Assembly (NCBI GenBank): GCA_949361645.1
Contig: OX442415.1
Span: 841,501 to 905,500 of the forward strand
Direction of reading: 5' to 3'
Length of the DNA stretch: 64,000 nt
Source: Spongilla lacustris
Lineage: Eukaryota > Porifera > Demospongiae > Spongillida > Spongillidae
In this document: positions 1-13,555 of the stretch, piece by piece
Layout of the letters: each line of letters begins with the position of its first letter
How positions within the stretch are numbered: position 1 is the stretch's first letter
Notes under the pieces: generated by a model
Seen by the model: the letters and a program-made list of their open reading frames with translations, nothing else
Told to the model about the DNA's origin: nothing
Database searches by the model: none
Translations under genes and position numbers: made by a program

Positions 1-1098
<1,098 letters not shown>

Positions 1099-1476
1099 AA
1101 CTAATGTTATTCATAATGACATCACGTGCACACAGTTGTGGTTATGTAGCTATTATGGTTTATTATTGTTATGTTGTACACCAGTCAGAAATATGCAATG
1201 TATGTTTGGTCTGGAACACTGCACACTGGCTAGAGGTCAGGCCACGCCCACTGAAGGTGTATGGTGGAGTTATTTCATGTGTCCCTTGCAAAGAAGAAAT
1301 GGTACCTCTCCCACAAGGGTTTGATAATTGATAATATATCACTATGCACTATGTATGACACAAGCATATTTAAGTATGCTAGGGAGTCAACAATATGCCC
1401 GGGAAAGGAGGGGGGTTGGGGGGGGAGTTAGTAGCTGCAGCCCTCAAAGCAACCATTACTGCCAACATCCCCCACA
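1099..1476. other. PSMD2 3' flank and duplication edge
   Basis: Homology to the inverted PSMD2 copy continues to about 1234 and then stops (partner breakpoint near 28902). From about 1438 to 1470 the sequence matches, in reverse, the third intron of ROCO gene A (near 22592-22620). The stretch between is unrecognised. So a PSMD2 tail is joined here to a kelch-gene intron. Confidence 0.6.
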
Positions 1477-4400
1477 GGTGCACATGACCACCATCAACAC
1501 CCCCACAGGTACACATGACCACCATCAACACCCCCACAGGTACACATGACCACCATCAACACCCCCACAGGTACACATGACCACCATCAACACCCCCACA
1601 GGTACACATGACCACCATCAACACCCCCACATGCACACATGACCACCATCAACACCCCCAAAGGTACACATGACCACCATCAACACCCCCACAGGTACAC
1701 ATGACCCCCACAGGTACACATGACCACCATCAACACCCCCACAGGTACACATGACCACCATCAACACCCCCACAGGAACACATGACCACCATCAACACCC
1801 CCACAGGAACACATGACCACCATCAACACCCCCACAGGTATACATGACCACCATCAACACCCCCACACTGACAGGTACACAGACCACCATCAACATCCCC
1901 ACAGGTACACATGACCACCATCAACACACCCACAGGTACACATGACCACCATCAACACACCCACAGGTACACATGACCACCATCAACACCCCCAAAGGTA
2001 CACATGACCACCATCAACACCCTCACAGGTACACATGACCACCATCAACACCCCCACAGGTACACATGACCACCAACAACACCCCCACAGGTACACATGA
2101 CCACCATCAACACCCCCACAGGTACACATGACCACCATCAACACCCCCACAGGTACACATGACCACCATCAACACCCCCACAGGTACACATGACCACCAT
2201 CAACACCCCCACAGGTACACATGACCACCATCAACACCCCCACAGGTACACATGACCACCATCAACACCCCCACAGGTACACATGACCACCATCAAAACC
2301 CCCACAGGTACACAGACCACCATCAACATCCCCACAGGTACACATGACCACCATCAACACCCCCACAGGTACACATGACCACCATCAACACCCCCACAGG
2401 AACACATGACCACCATCAACACCCCCACAGGAACACATGACCACCATCAACACCCCCACAGGTATACATGACCACCATCAACACCCCCACAGGTACACAG
2501 ACCACCATCAACATCCCCACAGGTACACATGACCACCATCAACACACCCACAGGTACACATGACCACCATCAACACCCCCACAGGTACACATGACCACCA
2601 TCAACACCCCCACAGGTACACATGACTACCATCAACACCCCCACAGGTACACATGACCACCATCAACACCCCCACAGGTACACATGACCACCATCAACAC
2701 CCCCACAGGTACACATGACCACCATCAACACCCCCACAGGAACACATGACCACCATCAACACCCCCACAGGTACACATGACCACCATCAACACCCCCACA
2801 GGTACACAGACCACCATCAACATCCCCACAGGTACACATGACCACCATCAACACACCCACAGGTACACATGACCACCATCAACACCCCCACAGGTACACA
2901 TGACTACCATCAACACCCCCACAGGTACACATGACCACCATCAACACCCCCACAGGTACACATGACCACCATCAACACCCCCACAGGTACACATGACCAC
3001 CATCAACACCCCCACAGGAACACATGACCACCATCAACACCCCCACAGGAACACATGACCACCATCAACACCCCCACAGGTACACAGACCACCATCAACA
3101 TCCCCACAGGTACACATGACCACCATCAACACACCCACAGGTACACATGACCACCATCAACACCCCCACAGGTACACATGACCACCATCAACACCCCCAC
3201 AGGTACACATGACCACCATCAACACCCCCACAGGAACACATGACCACCATCAACACCCCCACAGGTACACATGACCACCATCAACACCCCCACAGGTACA
3301 CAGACCACCATCAACATCCCCACAGGTACACATGACCACCATCAACACCCCCACAGGTACACATGACCACCATCAACACCCCCACAGGAACACATGACCA
3401 CCATCAACACCCCCACAGGTACACATGACCACCATCAACACCCCCACAGGTACACAGACCACCATCAACATCCCCACAGGTACACATGACCACCATCAAC
3501 ACCCCCACAGGTACACATGACCACCATCAACACCCCCACAGGAACACATGACCACCATCAACACCCCCACAGGAACACATGACCACCATCAACACCCCCA
3601 CAGGTACACATGACCACCATCAACACCCCCACAGGTACACAGACCACCATCAACATCCCCACAGGTACACATGACCACCATCAACACACCCACAGGTACA
3701 CATGACCACCATCAACACCCCCACAGGTACACATGACTACCATCAACACCCCCACAGGTACACATGACCACCATCAACACCCCCACAGGTACACATGACC
3801 ACCATCAACACCCCCACAGGTACACATGACCACCATCAACACCCCCACAGGAACACATGACCACCATCAACACCCCCACAGGTACACATGACCACCATCA
3901 ACACCCCCACAGGTACACAGACCACCATCAACATCCCCACAGGTACACATGACCACCATCAACACACCCACAGGTACAAATGACCACCCACAGGTACAAA
4001 TGACCACCATCAACACCCCCACAGGTACACATGACTACCATCAACACCCCCACAGGTACACATGACCACCATCAACACCCCCACAGGTACACATGACCAC
4101 CATCAACACCCCCACAGGTACACATGACCACCATCAACACCCCCACAGGTACACATGACCACCATCAACACCCCCACAGGTACACATGCCCACCATCAAC
4201 ACCCCCACAGGTACACATGACCACCATCAACACCCCCACAGGAACACATGACCACCATCAACACCCCCACAGGTACACATGACCACCATCAACACCCCCA
4301 CAGGAACACATGACCACCATCAACACCCCCACAGGAACACATGACCACCATCAACACCCCCACAGGTACACATGACCACCATCAACACCCCCACAGGTAC

Positions 4401-6467
4401 ACAGACCACCATCAACATCCCCACAGGTACACATGACCACCATCAACACACCCACAGGTACACATGACCACCATCAACACCCCCACAGGTACACATGACT
4501 ACCATCAACACCCCCACAGGTACACATGACCACCATCAACACCCCCACAGGTACACATGACCACCATCAACACCCCCACAGGTACACATGACCACCATCA
4601 ACACCCCCACAGGAACACATGACCACCATCAACACCCCCACAGGTACACATGACCACCATCAACACCCCCACAGGTACACAGACCACCATCAACACCCCC
4701 ACAGGTACACATGACCACCATCAACACCCCCACAGGAACACATGACCACCATCAACACCCCCACAGGTACACAGACCACCATCAACATCCCCACAGGTAC
4801 ACATGACCACCATCAACACACCCACAGGTACACATGACCACCATCAACACCCCCACAGGTACACATGACCACCATCAACACCCCCACAGGTACACATGAC
4901 CACCATCAACACCCCCACAGGAACACATGACCACCATCAACACCCCCACAGGTACACATGACCACCATCAACACCCCCACAGGTACACAGACCACCATCA
5001 ACATCCCCACAGGTACACATGACCACCATCAACACCCCCACAGGTACACATGACCACCATCAACACCCCCTCAGGAACACATGACCACCATCAACACCCC
5101 CACAGGAACACATGACCACCATCAACACCCCCACAGGTACACATGACCACCATCAACACCCCCACAGGTACACAGACCACCATCAACATCCCCACAGGTA
5201 CACATGCCCACCATCAACACCCCCACAGGTACACATGACCACCATCAACACCCCCACAGGAACACATGACCACCATCAACACCCCCACAGGTACACATGA
5301 CCACCATCAACACCCCCACAGGAACACATGACCACCATCAACACCCCCACAGGAACACATGACCACCATCAACACCCCCACAGGTACACATGACCACCAT
5401 CAACACCCCCACAGGTACACAGACCACCATCAACATCCCCACAGGTACACATGACCACCATCAACACACCCACAGGTACACATGACCACCATCAACACCC
5501 CCACAGGTACACATGACTACCATCAACACCCCCACAGGTACACATGACCACCATCAACACCCCCACAGGTACACATGACCACCATCAACACCCCCACAGG
5601 TACACATGACCACCATCAACACCCCCACAGGAACACATGACCACCATCAACACCCCCACAGGTACACATGACCACCATCAACACCCCCACAGGTACACAG
5701 ACCACCATCAACACCCCCACAGGTACACATGACCACCATCAACACCCCCACAGGAACACATGACCACCATCAACACCCCCACAGGTACACAGACCACCAT
5801 CAACATCCCCACAGGTACACATGACCACCATCAACACACCCACAGGTACACATGACCACCATCAACACCCCCACAGGTACACATGACCACCATCAACACC
5901 CCCACAGGTACACATGACCACCATCAACACCCCCACAGGAACACATGACCACCATCAACACCCCCACAGGTACACATGACCACCATCAACACCCCCACAG
6001 GTACACAGACCACCATCAACATCCCCACAGGTACACATGACCACCATCAACACCCCCACAGGTACACATGACCACCATCAACACCCCCTCAGGAACACAT
6101 GACCACCATCAACACCCCCACAGGAACACATGACCACCATCAACACCCCCACAGGTACACATGACCACCATCAACACCCCCACAGGTACACAGACCACCA
6201 TCAACATCCCCACAGGTACACATGACCACCATCAACACACCCACAGGTACACATGACCACCATCAACACCCCCACAGGTACACATGACCACCATCAACAC
6301 CCCCACAGGTACACATGACCACCATCAACACCCCCACAGGAACACATGACCACCATCAACACCCCCACAGGTACACATGACCACCATCAACACCCCCACA
6401 GGTACACAGACCACCATCAACATCCCCACAGGTACACATGACCACCATCAACACCCCACAGGTACAC
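1477..6467. repeat. 31-bp minisatellite, about 160 units
   Basis: Head-to-tail 31-bp units with the core ACATGACCACCATCAACAC. Variants include a 30-bp form lacking TG (ACACAGACCACC), a GGAACACATG form and a GACTACC form. They recur in the same order every roughly 8 to 12 units, so there is higher-order structure. The same unit occurs about 12 times in intron 3 of ROCO gene A (21771-22140, opposite orientation) and of gene B (53640-54028). This array is therefore an expanded intron from another kelch-gene copy. Short open frames inside it (HHQHPHRYT) are repeat artefacts. Confidence 0.95.
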
Positions 6468-6483
6468 TTCAACCATTATCACA

Positions 6484-6745
6484 CCTGTCATCTGTCTTCA
6501 ATGTGTTCAAAGGACTAAGGAGACCTGAAAATAACACTTGCATGGCTTACCTTCCACAGTGACCCTCAAGACCCTCTGACTGTCCCTATCAACCACCAAC
6601 AGCCTTCCTCCTGACAGCAGTAGAGTGTCTACATAGGAACACTCAAATGGCATGTCTCCAACATGCTGCCACTTCTGATCAACAGGGTGGAGGGCATAGA
6701 TGGCAGAGGTCTTCTTTGATGTCCTCCAATGGCAAGGAGCACACC
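6484..6745 (-). pseudogene. Kelch exon 2/3 fragment (locus E of the ROCO family)
   Basis: On the minus strand this matches the second kelch exon of ROCO genes A and B (motifs SAIYALHPVDQKWQHV and MPFECS can be followed in pieces). It also holds a remnant of the short third exon (near 6484-6520). The fragment has frameshifts and a deletion. It begins abruptly near 6745, where homology gives way to AAACAAAACAAACAAC. It sits next to the minisatellite exactly as kelch exon 3 does in gene B, so it is a broken copy of the same block. Confidence 0.75.
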
Positions 6746-7039
6746 AAACAAAACAAACAACACAATACTTATCCTAACACTCACTCACTCACACAATATA
6801 CATATTTATACAAAAACTCTTCCTCCTGACTGCCCATCTTCATTGTTCCCAACACAGAAGCTGCATTGCCACGTTGGACGGCCATGTTTATTTTGATACA
6901 TGCATAATAATTGTGACTAGTACATAGCACAAAAGAAAGCATATAGTTGCCAGTGCACATCTTTAAACTTCATGATAACACTAAGTTACCAAATATGTCA
7001 ATCATTTACACAAGAACATCATAGTGATTTACTCATACA
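6746..7039. other. Unrecognised spacer
   Basis: AT-rich sequence between the kelch fragment and a PSMD2 fragment. No coding region, RNA or repeat structure was recognised. Confidence 0.5.
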
Positions 7040-7186
7040 GACACATCACCTGGTGGGGGGGAGGGGCCTGCTGTAAGGGGGTACAGGTATCATCACCATG
7101 GCAACACACCTCTAAAGAGGAGGAGGGGTCCAGGAGTACAGAAGTAAGTAGTTGTATCACATCCTCCCTGGTTGAGCCTGCATATA
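7040..7186 (-). pseudogene. PSMD2 exon/intron fragment
   Basis: Matches 31801-31948 of the main PSMD2 gene, covering part of the exon encoding [20 protein letters not shown] together with the following intron. Changes include a one-base difference in the G-run and substitutions in the exon (TREDV and LLTSV readings). There are no flanking PSMD2 exons, so this is an isolated duplicated piece. Confidence 0.8.
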
Positions 7187-7339
7187 AATGTGTACACAAC
7201 ACAAGTAATTTATAATATTACTATATACATAATATAAATAAATACATACATACAATACAGGTTCTTGCATAAGTATAGAATCCATAATTCAAGAGATAGA
7301 AATGAATTATCCACATGTGAAATATTATAAAAGGACCAA
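7187..7339. other. AT-rich 3' flank of retroelement
   Basis: About 150 bp of AT-rich DNA with ATAAATAAATACATACATAC. It lies just beyond the stop of the retroelement ORF and could be its 3' UTR. No clear poly(A) tail or target duplication was identified. Confidence 0.35.
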
Positions 7340-10300
7340 CTATTCTACTATATAGGGAAGTCCCATCCCATCAGCCATATCCATCGCACTCCTCCATCTG
7401 ATACGAGATCCCCGGAGACACAAATCAGTGGCTCTTATGATTGCAAACGACAAACTGGCCCTCAGCCATCCCATCACTTCTCCATAGGACTTTCCCCATT
7501 TCATGCAGATGTACTCAGAGAGGTGTTTAAGATAGTTGGTTGCTTCACATCCCAAGGCACCATCAACTGACACCACAAATGGTGTAAATGAGGCTCGTCT
7601 AGCAATAGCTGCATTGTTGTATTTTTTCTTTTTTTCTGTTTCAGCTGATGCTAGGACTGCTGCCACACTTCTTTGAACATGAGAGGGTGCATCGGTGTCT
7701 ATCACACGTACATCAAAAAGTGCTTGAGCCTGAGGCTGCCAGACCCCTCGTACACCAAGATCAGCTATTAAGGAGGGTTCACCTGTTACTTCACATGCCT
7801 CTTGTATCACTGGTTCCCTGATAATGTCCTTATTAACAATAGATGACAGGTCACCAAGAGTGTCTCTTACTTCATTGTGGCGTCTGGTTATGAGACCTCC
7901 TTTCTTACAATCCAGGGCATGTTCATAGCTAAAGGCTGCACCACATCCATCACATATTGCTGGCATCTTCAAAAAAGGTCTATGATATCTGACTGTTAAA
8001 GCATCACGAAACTCGGTAGCAGAAAGATCAAAATGATGATCTGTGGTAGGTATCACTGTTAACCATGTAGATGTTTTAAATGTGATTGCTCTTTGTATAG
8101 CTCGTACTTGTTTTGTATCAAGAGTGAGAAGCACTGAATCTAATTTGATTTGATCTTGCTGCTGAAGTTCATGATGCATAGTTGATATTGCCTCTGCCAT
8201 CTTAGCATTGTGATCCATTAATGAAAAAGGTTTTCTTTCTTTTATGGCATCTGAAATATGCTTTGTGCCTGAAAACGAAGTGTTGTAAGCAATGCTGGCC
8301 ATTTCAGCAGGATTACGAATGCCCATACCACCCATTTTGACAGGAATGGAGAATAGTAATTGGTCTTGTTGGGATACTGTACTGTCAAAAATAGCAGGCC
8401 AAAAAGAAGCATTAATAGCATTCCATATAGGGATAAAGGCGTTGCCAATGTTTGGTATTAGTCTTTGCAAGTGCGACCATTCAAATTGAAGGGATTTGGA
8501 TAATGCTACAAAGGCAGCTTGTGGATATGATTGTGCAGCTTCAGATAGAATGGTAATAAAGTTTGTCCACTCCTTCACTTTGCCTTGAACAAACAGATTG
8601 ATTGCTTCCAGGTCTCCAATAAAACCACCCAAAAAACGATGGCCTCTAACTACTTTGACACCAAGGTGATCAAATTTTTCATGTGCTTCTGAATCAAATT
8701 CTTTATCCACTATCAGCACGGTCTTCTTTGGTTCTGGATAGTAACCATACCTAGGTCCCATTGAGCGAAGCTTTTCAAACCACTCAATCAGATGGCTGAG
8801 GTCAGCAGTACAAGCAGAGTCATCAGCATACCAATTTTGATTACAGTTTGGAGTTGATAGTGACTGAATGAGAGGCATTAGGGCAGCTGCATACATTAGC
8901 ATTGAGAGTGGATCTCCTTGAGCAACACCCTCTTTGCTAAATATGAATTCAGCATTGTGCTCTGTTTGTACCACAAGAGGAGCATAGCCACGATACGTGT
9001 TGAACACAAACCTTGCACAACGTGGCCACTGAATGCGTATGTTCCAAATTGCTGCAACCCTATTGAGGGAGTTGAATGCGTTATTAGCATCTACAAGCAG
9101 TAGTCCCCATCCTGATGCTCTTTTTGCTTCGAAAAGTTCTTTCATTGCATGAAATGCTCCCTCGATGCCGCCCTTAATACCTGAGCAAAGCTGGTCAACA
9201 CCACATAAGTCTGCTATGTCATTTCGTGTAGCCATGACTATTGATCTGCATATAATGCGCCTTAAAATCTCACCAATGGCTATGGGACGAACACCTGGAC
9301 ATTTGTCAAGTGCTATCAAGCGACTAGACATTAGTGCTCTGATATCTTTCCAGTCAACGATTTTGTTGGATAGGCGTCGGGCCAGTTCAGCAACTGCATC
9401 TCGCAATTTGGCACTGTGAGTACCATAGTGAAGCAAGAAAGCCTGCCAATGGGTAGCTGTAGACCCACCTGGTCCAGCACTGCCTTCTATTCTTTTTGCA
9501 GCTGTTGCAATATGTGCACTTGTAATGTCCAAATCTGTTAAAGTTGGAAGGTTAGTACTTGGAAGGAAGGCTTGTGGACAGGATTGAGATGGCTCAGGGT
9601 GTTTTTCCTTCAAGATATCAAAGACCGTTTTTTGTGTATTATCAACACAAGAAGAGGGATCTAAAACTCCTCCTTTGCTTTGTCTTTCAGTTAACCAGCG
9701 CACGGCCGACCTTACTTGACCTTTAAGCATCAAGTTGGAAAAAACTTTGTAGGTGTGTTGTTCACATGATTTGATATTGTGGTGAATAAGCTTATGTTTA
9801 GTGCACCTCTCAAAATCTTGCATCAATTCAGCATGTTTCTCACTCTTCCATTCTTGAATACGTCGCGCAAGAAGTCTACGTATATCTTGGCCCTTTTTTA
9901 CCATTTCGTCACGATGTAGCATAAGTCCTAAGAATACAATGAGCCTTTCTGACCGTGTTGCACCACTGTGTAATTGTGTGACTTCATGCGCTAACAAGTC
10001 AATAAGTTCTTTCGCCACAGTCCCATTGGGTAGGTTATAGTGACGCCATTTTGTGGACACTATTTTTTGCCACCGTTTACTCCAAATATCATCAGCAATG
10101 CAGGTGTTTCGAATTAGACTTTCTCCAAAAGCTTCCCGTATAATTTTTGAGTCTTCAAATGTCTCATTTGGAGATGATTGTAATTGTTGTGGTGGAGTCC
10201 GCAAAGTGGGCAAAGTGGTGGATGAATTTAGGCTACATGCCCCAGGCACAGATGAATATAGGTTACTTGACCCAGATACAGACGACTGGAAAGATGTCAG

Positions 10301-10522
10301 AGTAGTGTGTGTATTTTCATTACCTTGACTTGATTCAACTTGACTGGGCACAGATAGAGCATCGGGTAGTGCGTTCAAATTGGAACAGTGTCCGTTTTTA
10401 GCAGCGTGGCAATGCGGTAAGCACGGCCGTCCTGCTTTCACACAAGAACAGGATATACACTTTGCATTTGCACCGTTGCAGGCACAACAAGACGATTTTT
10501 TTTTTTTCACTGTTGCCGCCAT
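7340..10522 (-). mobile_element. Intact single-ORF non-LTR retroelement: Cys-rich N-terminus, reverse transcriptase, restriction-like endonuclease
   Basis: An uninterrupted 1060-codon frame encodes a likely complete retrotransposon protein. Residues 6-9 are lysines, followed by a dense cysteine cluster (about 12-46: CCAC, CISCSC, CLPHC) resembling a CXC/CRC-type zinc-binding module. The reverse transcriptase core lies at about 400-620, with LLLVDANNAFNSLNR (near 475), GVAQGDPLSM (near 535) and the catalytic YADD (near 565). After a long thumb region comes CDGCG-x-H-x-C (near 860), a CCHC-like finger. Next is a PD-(D/E)xK-like patch IADLGVRG...FDVRVIDTDAP (near 925-945), as in R2/NeSL-type restriction-like endonucleases. 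There is no upstream AP endonuclease, gag or LTR. The start is the first ATG, right after a T-rich run. An intact frame suggests recent activity. Family assignment beyond RT plus RLE is inference. Confidence 0.85.
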
Positions 10523-11399
10523 CTTAATTTATACTGATTCACTACACAACTTTCTATGGTGCATTTGAGTGAATGAATGATACTCCTAGATAAGAAAAAC
10601 TTCAAAATTCAATCTATAATTCTTTGCATTGCTTGGTGCCTGCCATGCATTTAGTTTCTGTCTCAAAGCGAAAAGAGTAGTTTAGGTGCTTTTGTGTACT
10701 CACCATTTACAAACCATAATACATGTAGGTTCGAGAAATTACTTGAAAAATATTCCAAGATAGATTCTCATATCATGCATAGCTAAATCCTACAGGATTT
10801 GTGAATTGACAGCCATAGTACTGATACCTTCTTGAGATATCCTTCATATTTAGAGCCATTTATAATCTTGAAGTCAACTTCTCTGAAATTTAGCCTGTTT
10901 CCTTTTCCTTACTCCAGCAACACTAAATCATACAGTATTTTTTTAAAAATTAAAAACAGCATCTGCAAGCCTGTCTTGCTCAGATATCAGTACTGATATA
11001 TCTTTCATTATCATTTCATGTTCTTGACTGTCAGATCGTATCTTGTACAGACATCCTGAGCAGGATCCTATTCCTCCTCATGTCTGCATGATCAGTGTTA
11101 GATGTTCAGCCGAGGAGGTTTTACACCCGTCATTTAGATGCTGATTGAGATATACATGATCTGTATCGGCATCAGCATCCATAGATTCGGACTCGTAGGA
11201 TACACAAGTAACTGGTAGCCTTTAAGCTTTGAGTATTTCACTTTCCGAGTTAAACTTGAAAAAGTGCAATAAGGACTTGCACTTCAACATCTTTGACGGA
11301 AAGCAGGCAAAATGAACTATTAAAGTGAAAAATCTGATACGATGAGTGCACCTGTCCTAAAGAAAACACTTTTTCATGCATAAGATATCTACCGCCAGT
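10523..11399. other. 5' flank of retroelement, no gene seen
   Basis: Unique-looking AT-rich sequence that may include the element's 5' UTR and promoter. No ORF with recognisable content. Confidence 0.4.
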
Positions 11400-11500
11400 A
11401 AAAAAAACTTCCGCGCTCCGCGCGGGAGGGGGCACATCCCCCTCCCGCACCCACCCCGGGTCCAGCCACCCCTCCTCCTAAATTCCTGGATCAGCGCCTG
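11400..11500. repeat. GC-rich interspersed repeat
   Basis: A small hairpin-like GC block (CGCGGGAGGGGGCACATCCC) that recurs at about 62392-62425 with the same arrangement. It is probably the end of a dispersed transposable element. Confidence 0.6.
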
Positions 11501-11504
11501 ACCA

Positions 11505-11875
11505 GGCAATCAGTTTGCTGTGCAATGAATGGCATAACGTTGGCCGGCCATGGAAGTAGGGTAGCAGCTGTCAGTGTGGTTCCCCACAAGTATACTATGG
11601 GACAGCTGGACTTTATACTCGCTCCATGCCTTAAACGAGCGTATCTACATTACCGTTAACGCTTCCGCGTACCTGTTTCAACATTTCAGAAGAGAACTGG
11701 TTACTCCAACATGATTTAAAGAACGGCTCGCAGCTAAGATCCTGATTACGTAACGTTATGTTGATGCTGTTTTATAAAATTCTAATTCACGCCCAAGTGT
11801 ACACAACAAAGTTACTAAAACATAACATCATAACAGCTGAATAGTTCACACAAAATGAGGGTACATTGTTCACAG
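11505..11875. repeat. Inverted copy of 25760-26105 (3' flank of ROCO genes)
   Basis: About 350 bp that reappear in reverse orientation downstream of gene A. Shared landmarks are TTGGCCGGCCATGGAAGTAG, GGCATGGAGCGAGTATAAAG (reverse) and GAACGGCTCGCAGCTA (or their complements). Both copies lie just downstream of a Death-domain stop codon, so the duplicated block extends past the gene ends. It could be a 3' regulatory region or the promoter of a further kelch copy. Confidence 0.75.
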
Positions 11876-11877
11876 CT

Positions 11878-13340
11878 TCATGGATCACCTGATCCCTCTG
11901 TGATCCAGGAGGTCAACTGTTCAGACAACAGGACTTCACCAACACTAACACACCTCAACACACCAATAATTGTCTTCCAGGTGTAAGGAGGTGACCGACG
12001 TCTCCTCCACACACCAAACATCTCAACATATGCTCTGTGGTGGTCCTCCAGGCTTGGATGGTGTGGACCTATCACTTGAAGCTCACCTAGTGTGAGGCCA
12101 AGCTGAAGTCCAACTGTCTGATACTTGTGGGGAATCACAGCTGCTACCCTGTCCATGAGGTGTGGTAATGATGGTTCACTGTCCAGGGACAAAGCAACTG
12201 TACAGAGATGGAACAGATGGTGGTCAAATGGCACTACTACACACATCACCCACCTGTTGTACTGGGCTTTTGGACATCTGAAACTGTTTGTTCACCCAAC
12301 CACATCAGCTGGTCCTCACTCAGGTCTCCATTCTGGTCATCTTTAAAGGTACACTTCCACTTGTATGCTGACCTTGAACACACCACTACAGCTACATGAG
12401 GAGGGTCTGAGGTACAACGGGCCCCTGCACACATGAAGGCATCTTCAAACTGGACATTATGGTACTTAAGCACACTACAGGCACTCTTGATACCACTGTG
12501 GACAAGACCTCTTATCTCCCTACACACCTCACTTGAAGCCTCATCAACATGCACTGCTATATAGGAGAACATGTCAACAAGGGTCACAATTTCTAAAGAG
12601 TCCTTATGCCCTAATCTGATACAGTTGCGATACAGACACAACGGCTTGCTCCTAGCCATGCACACCTTCCAAGAAGATGAAAGTAGAAGGGCCACAAGAC
12701 AGCAAAACAGACCACTAGGAATATAGCCATGGGGGAACCTAATCATTAGAGAGGCACCTCTTTCAAGGTACTTGGACACTTGGGTGGAGTCCAGGTGGGG
12801 CAGCAGAGCAGGCATCAAGTACTCACCATCTCTGATCATAGCTATGGCACCACGACTCACCAGCAACTTCACTAGATCTTGTGGAGTGAACAGACCCTCT
12901 TTGTAGTGCTTTGGAAACTTCCTCAGTAGCTCCACTGACAACAGCCCATGGTCTCTGAACATGACCAGGTCACCTATAACTGCCACACCCTTGTCTGGAT
13001 TATCCGTCAGCTTGTAGTGGTACTGCACTAGTTCAGTCACCTTGGTGAGGACTACCTGAGGGTCACAGAACACTGTCTGGGGAAGAACCTCTGGGTAATA
13101 TAAGAACACATTGTGTTTCACAAGATGGTGCAAAGCAGCAGAGAACGCATCTCCTTCAATGTGAAACTTTTTAGCAGACACCTGACATTCTACAAGACTC
13201 AAAACACCATCATGGGACAACCTTAGGAGAACAACCTCCAGCCCAAACCATGCGATAGGCATTTTTATTAACTGCTGGGGTGACTTGGATACAATCTGCT
13301 TCTTAAGTACCTGGGCAACATGTCTGTCCACATCTTCAGT
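11878..13340 (-). pseudogene. ROCO gene C: COR plus Death module, 5' truncated
   Basis: Two exons on the minus strand, about 12254-13340 and 11878-12197. The first matches the COR exon of genes A and B from EDVDRHVAQVLKKQ onward (winged-helix-like FSAALHHLVKHNVFLYYPEV, then PPHVAVVVCSRSAYKW). The second encodes a Death-like domain: LMDRVAAVIPHKYQTVGLQL, GVWRRRRSPPYTWKTIIGVL, ending ITEGSGDP and TGA. The junction phase (1+2) is correct. The kelch and Roc parts, including the P-loop, are missing. At about 13340 the frame runs into a copied PSMD2 exon in a different frame. It is probably a pseudogene, though an ATG at 13478 leaves a 410-codon frame open, so an expressed chimera is possible. Confidence 0.75.
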
Positions 13341-13555
13341 ACAGAGGTCATGGAAGAGGTGGAAGACCTGATCTCTGCCCTGAGGCACAGCAGGCTTTGC
13401 AAGAGCTCCTCTGGGCCTGTGTCCGAGGACTGGGGAAGAGGGAAGGTGGGTGTGCTCTGACCAACAGACACTACACACCTAGTCCCCAGTCCACACACCT
13501 GTACCTGCATATACACCTAGTCCCCAGTACCTATACACCTAGTCCCCCATAAGGA
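13341..13555 (-). pseudogene. PSMD2 exon and intron fragment fused to ROCO gene C
   Basis: Bases 13341-13446 copy most of the PSMD2 exon that encodes [20 protein letters not shown] and [10 protein letters not shown] (true exon at 34108-34260). The adjoining 13447-13555 copies its upstream intron with a few CCTAGTCCCCAGTAC units. The PSMD2 frame runs out of register at the COR junction, so no PSMD2-COR fusion protein is made in the PSMD2 frame. Confidence 0.85.

Noticed and set aside
5112..5300. HHQHPHRYT repeat peptide frames in 1.5-6.5 kb
   Set aside because: Products of the 31-bp minisatellite, which is intronic in the intact family members.
1477..6467. CRISPR-like array
   Set aside because: Units are contiguous 31-bp tandem repeats without unique spacers, in a eukaryotic setting.
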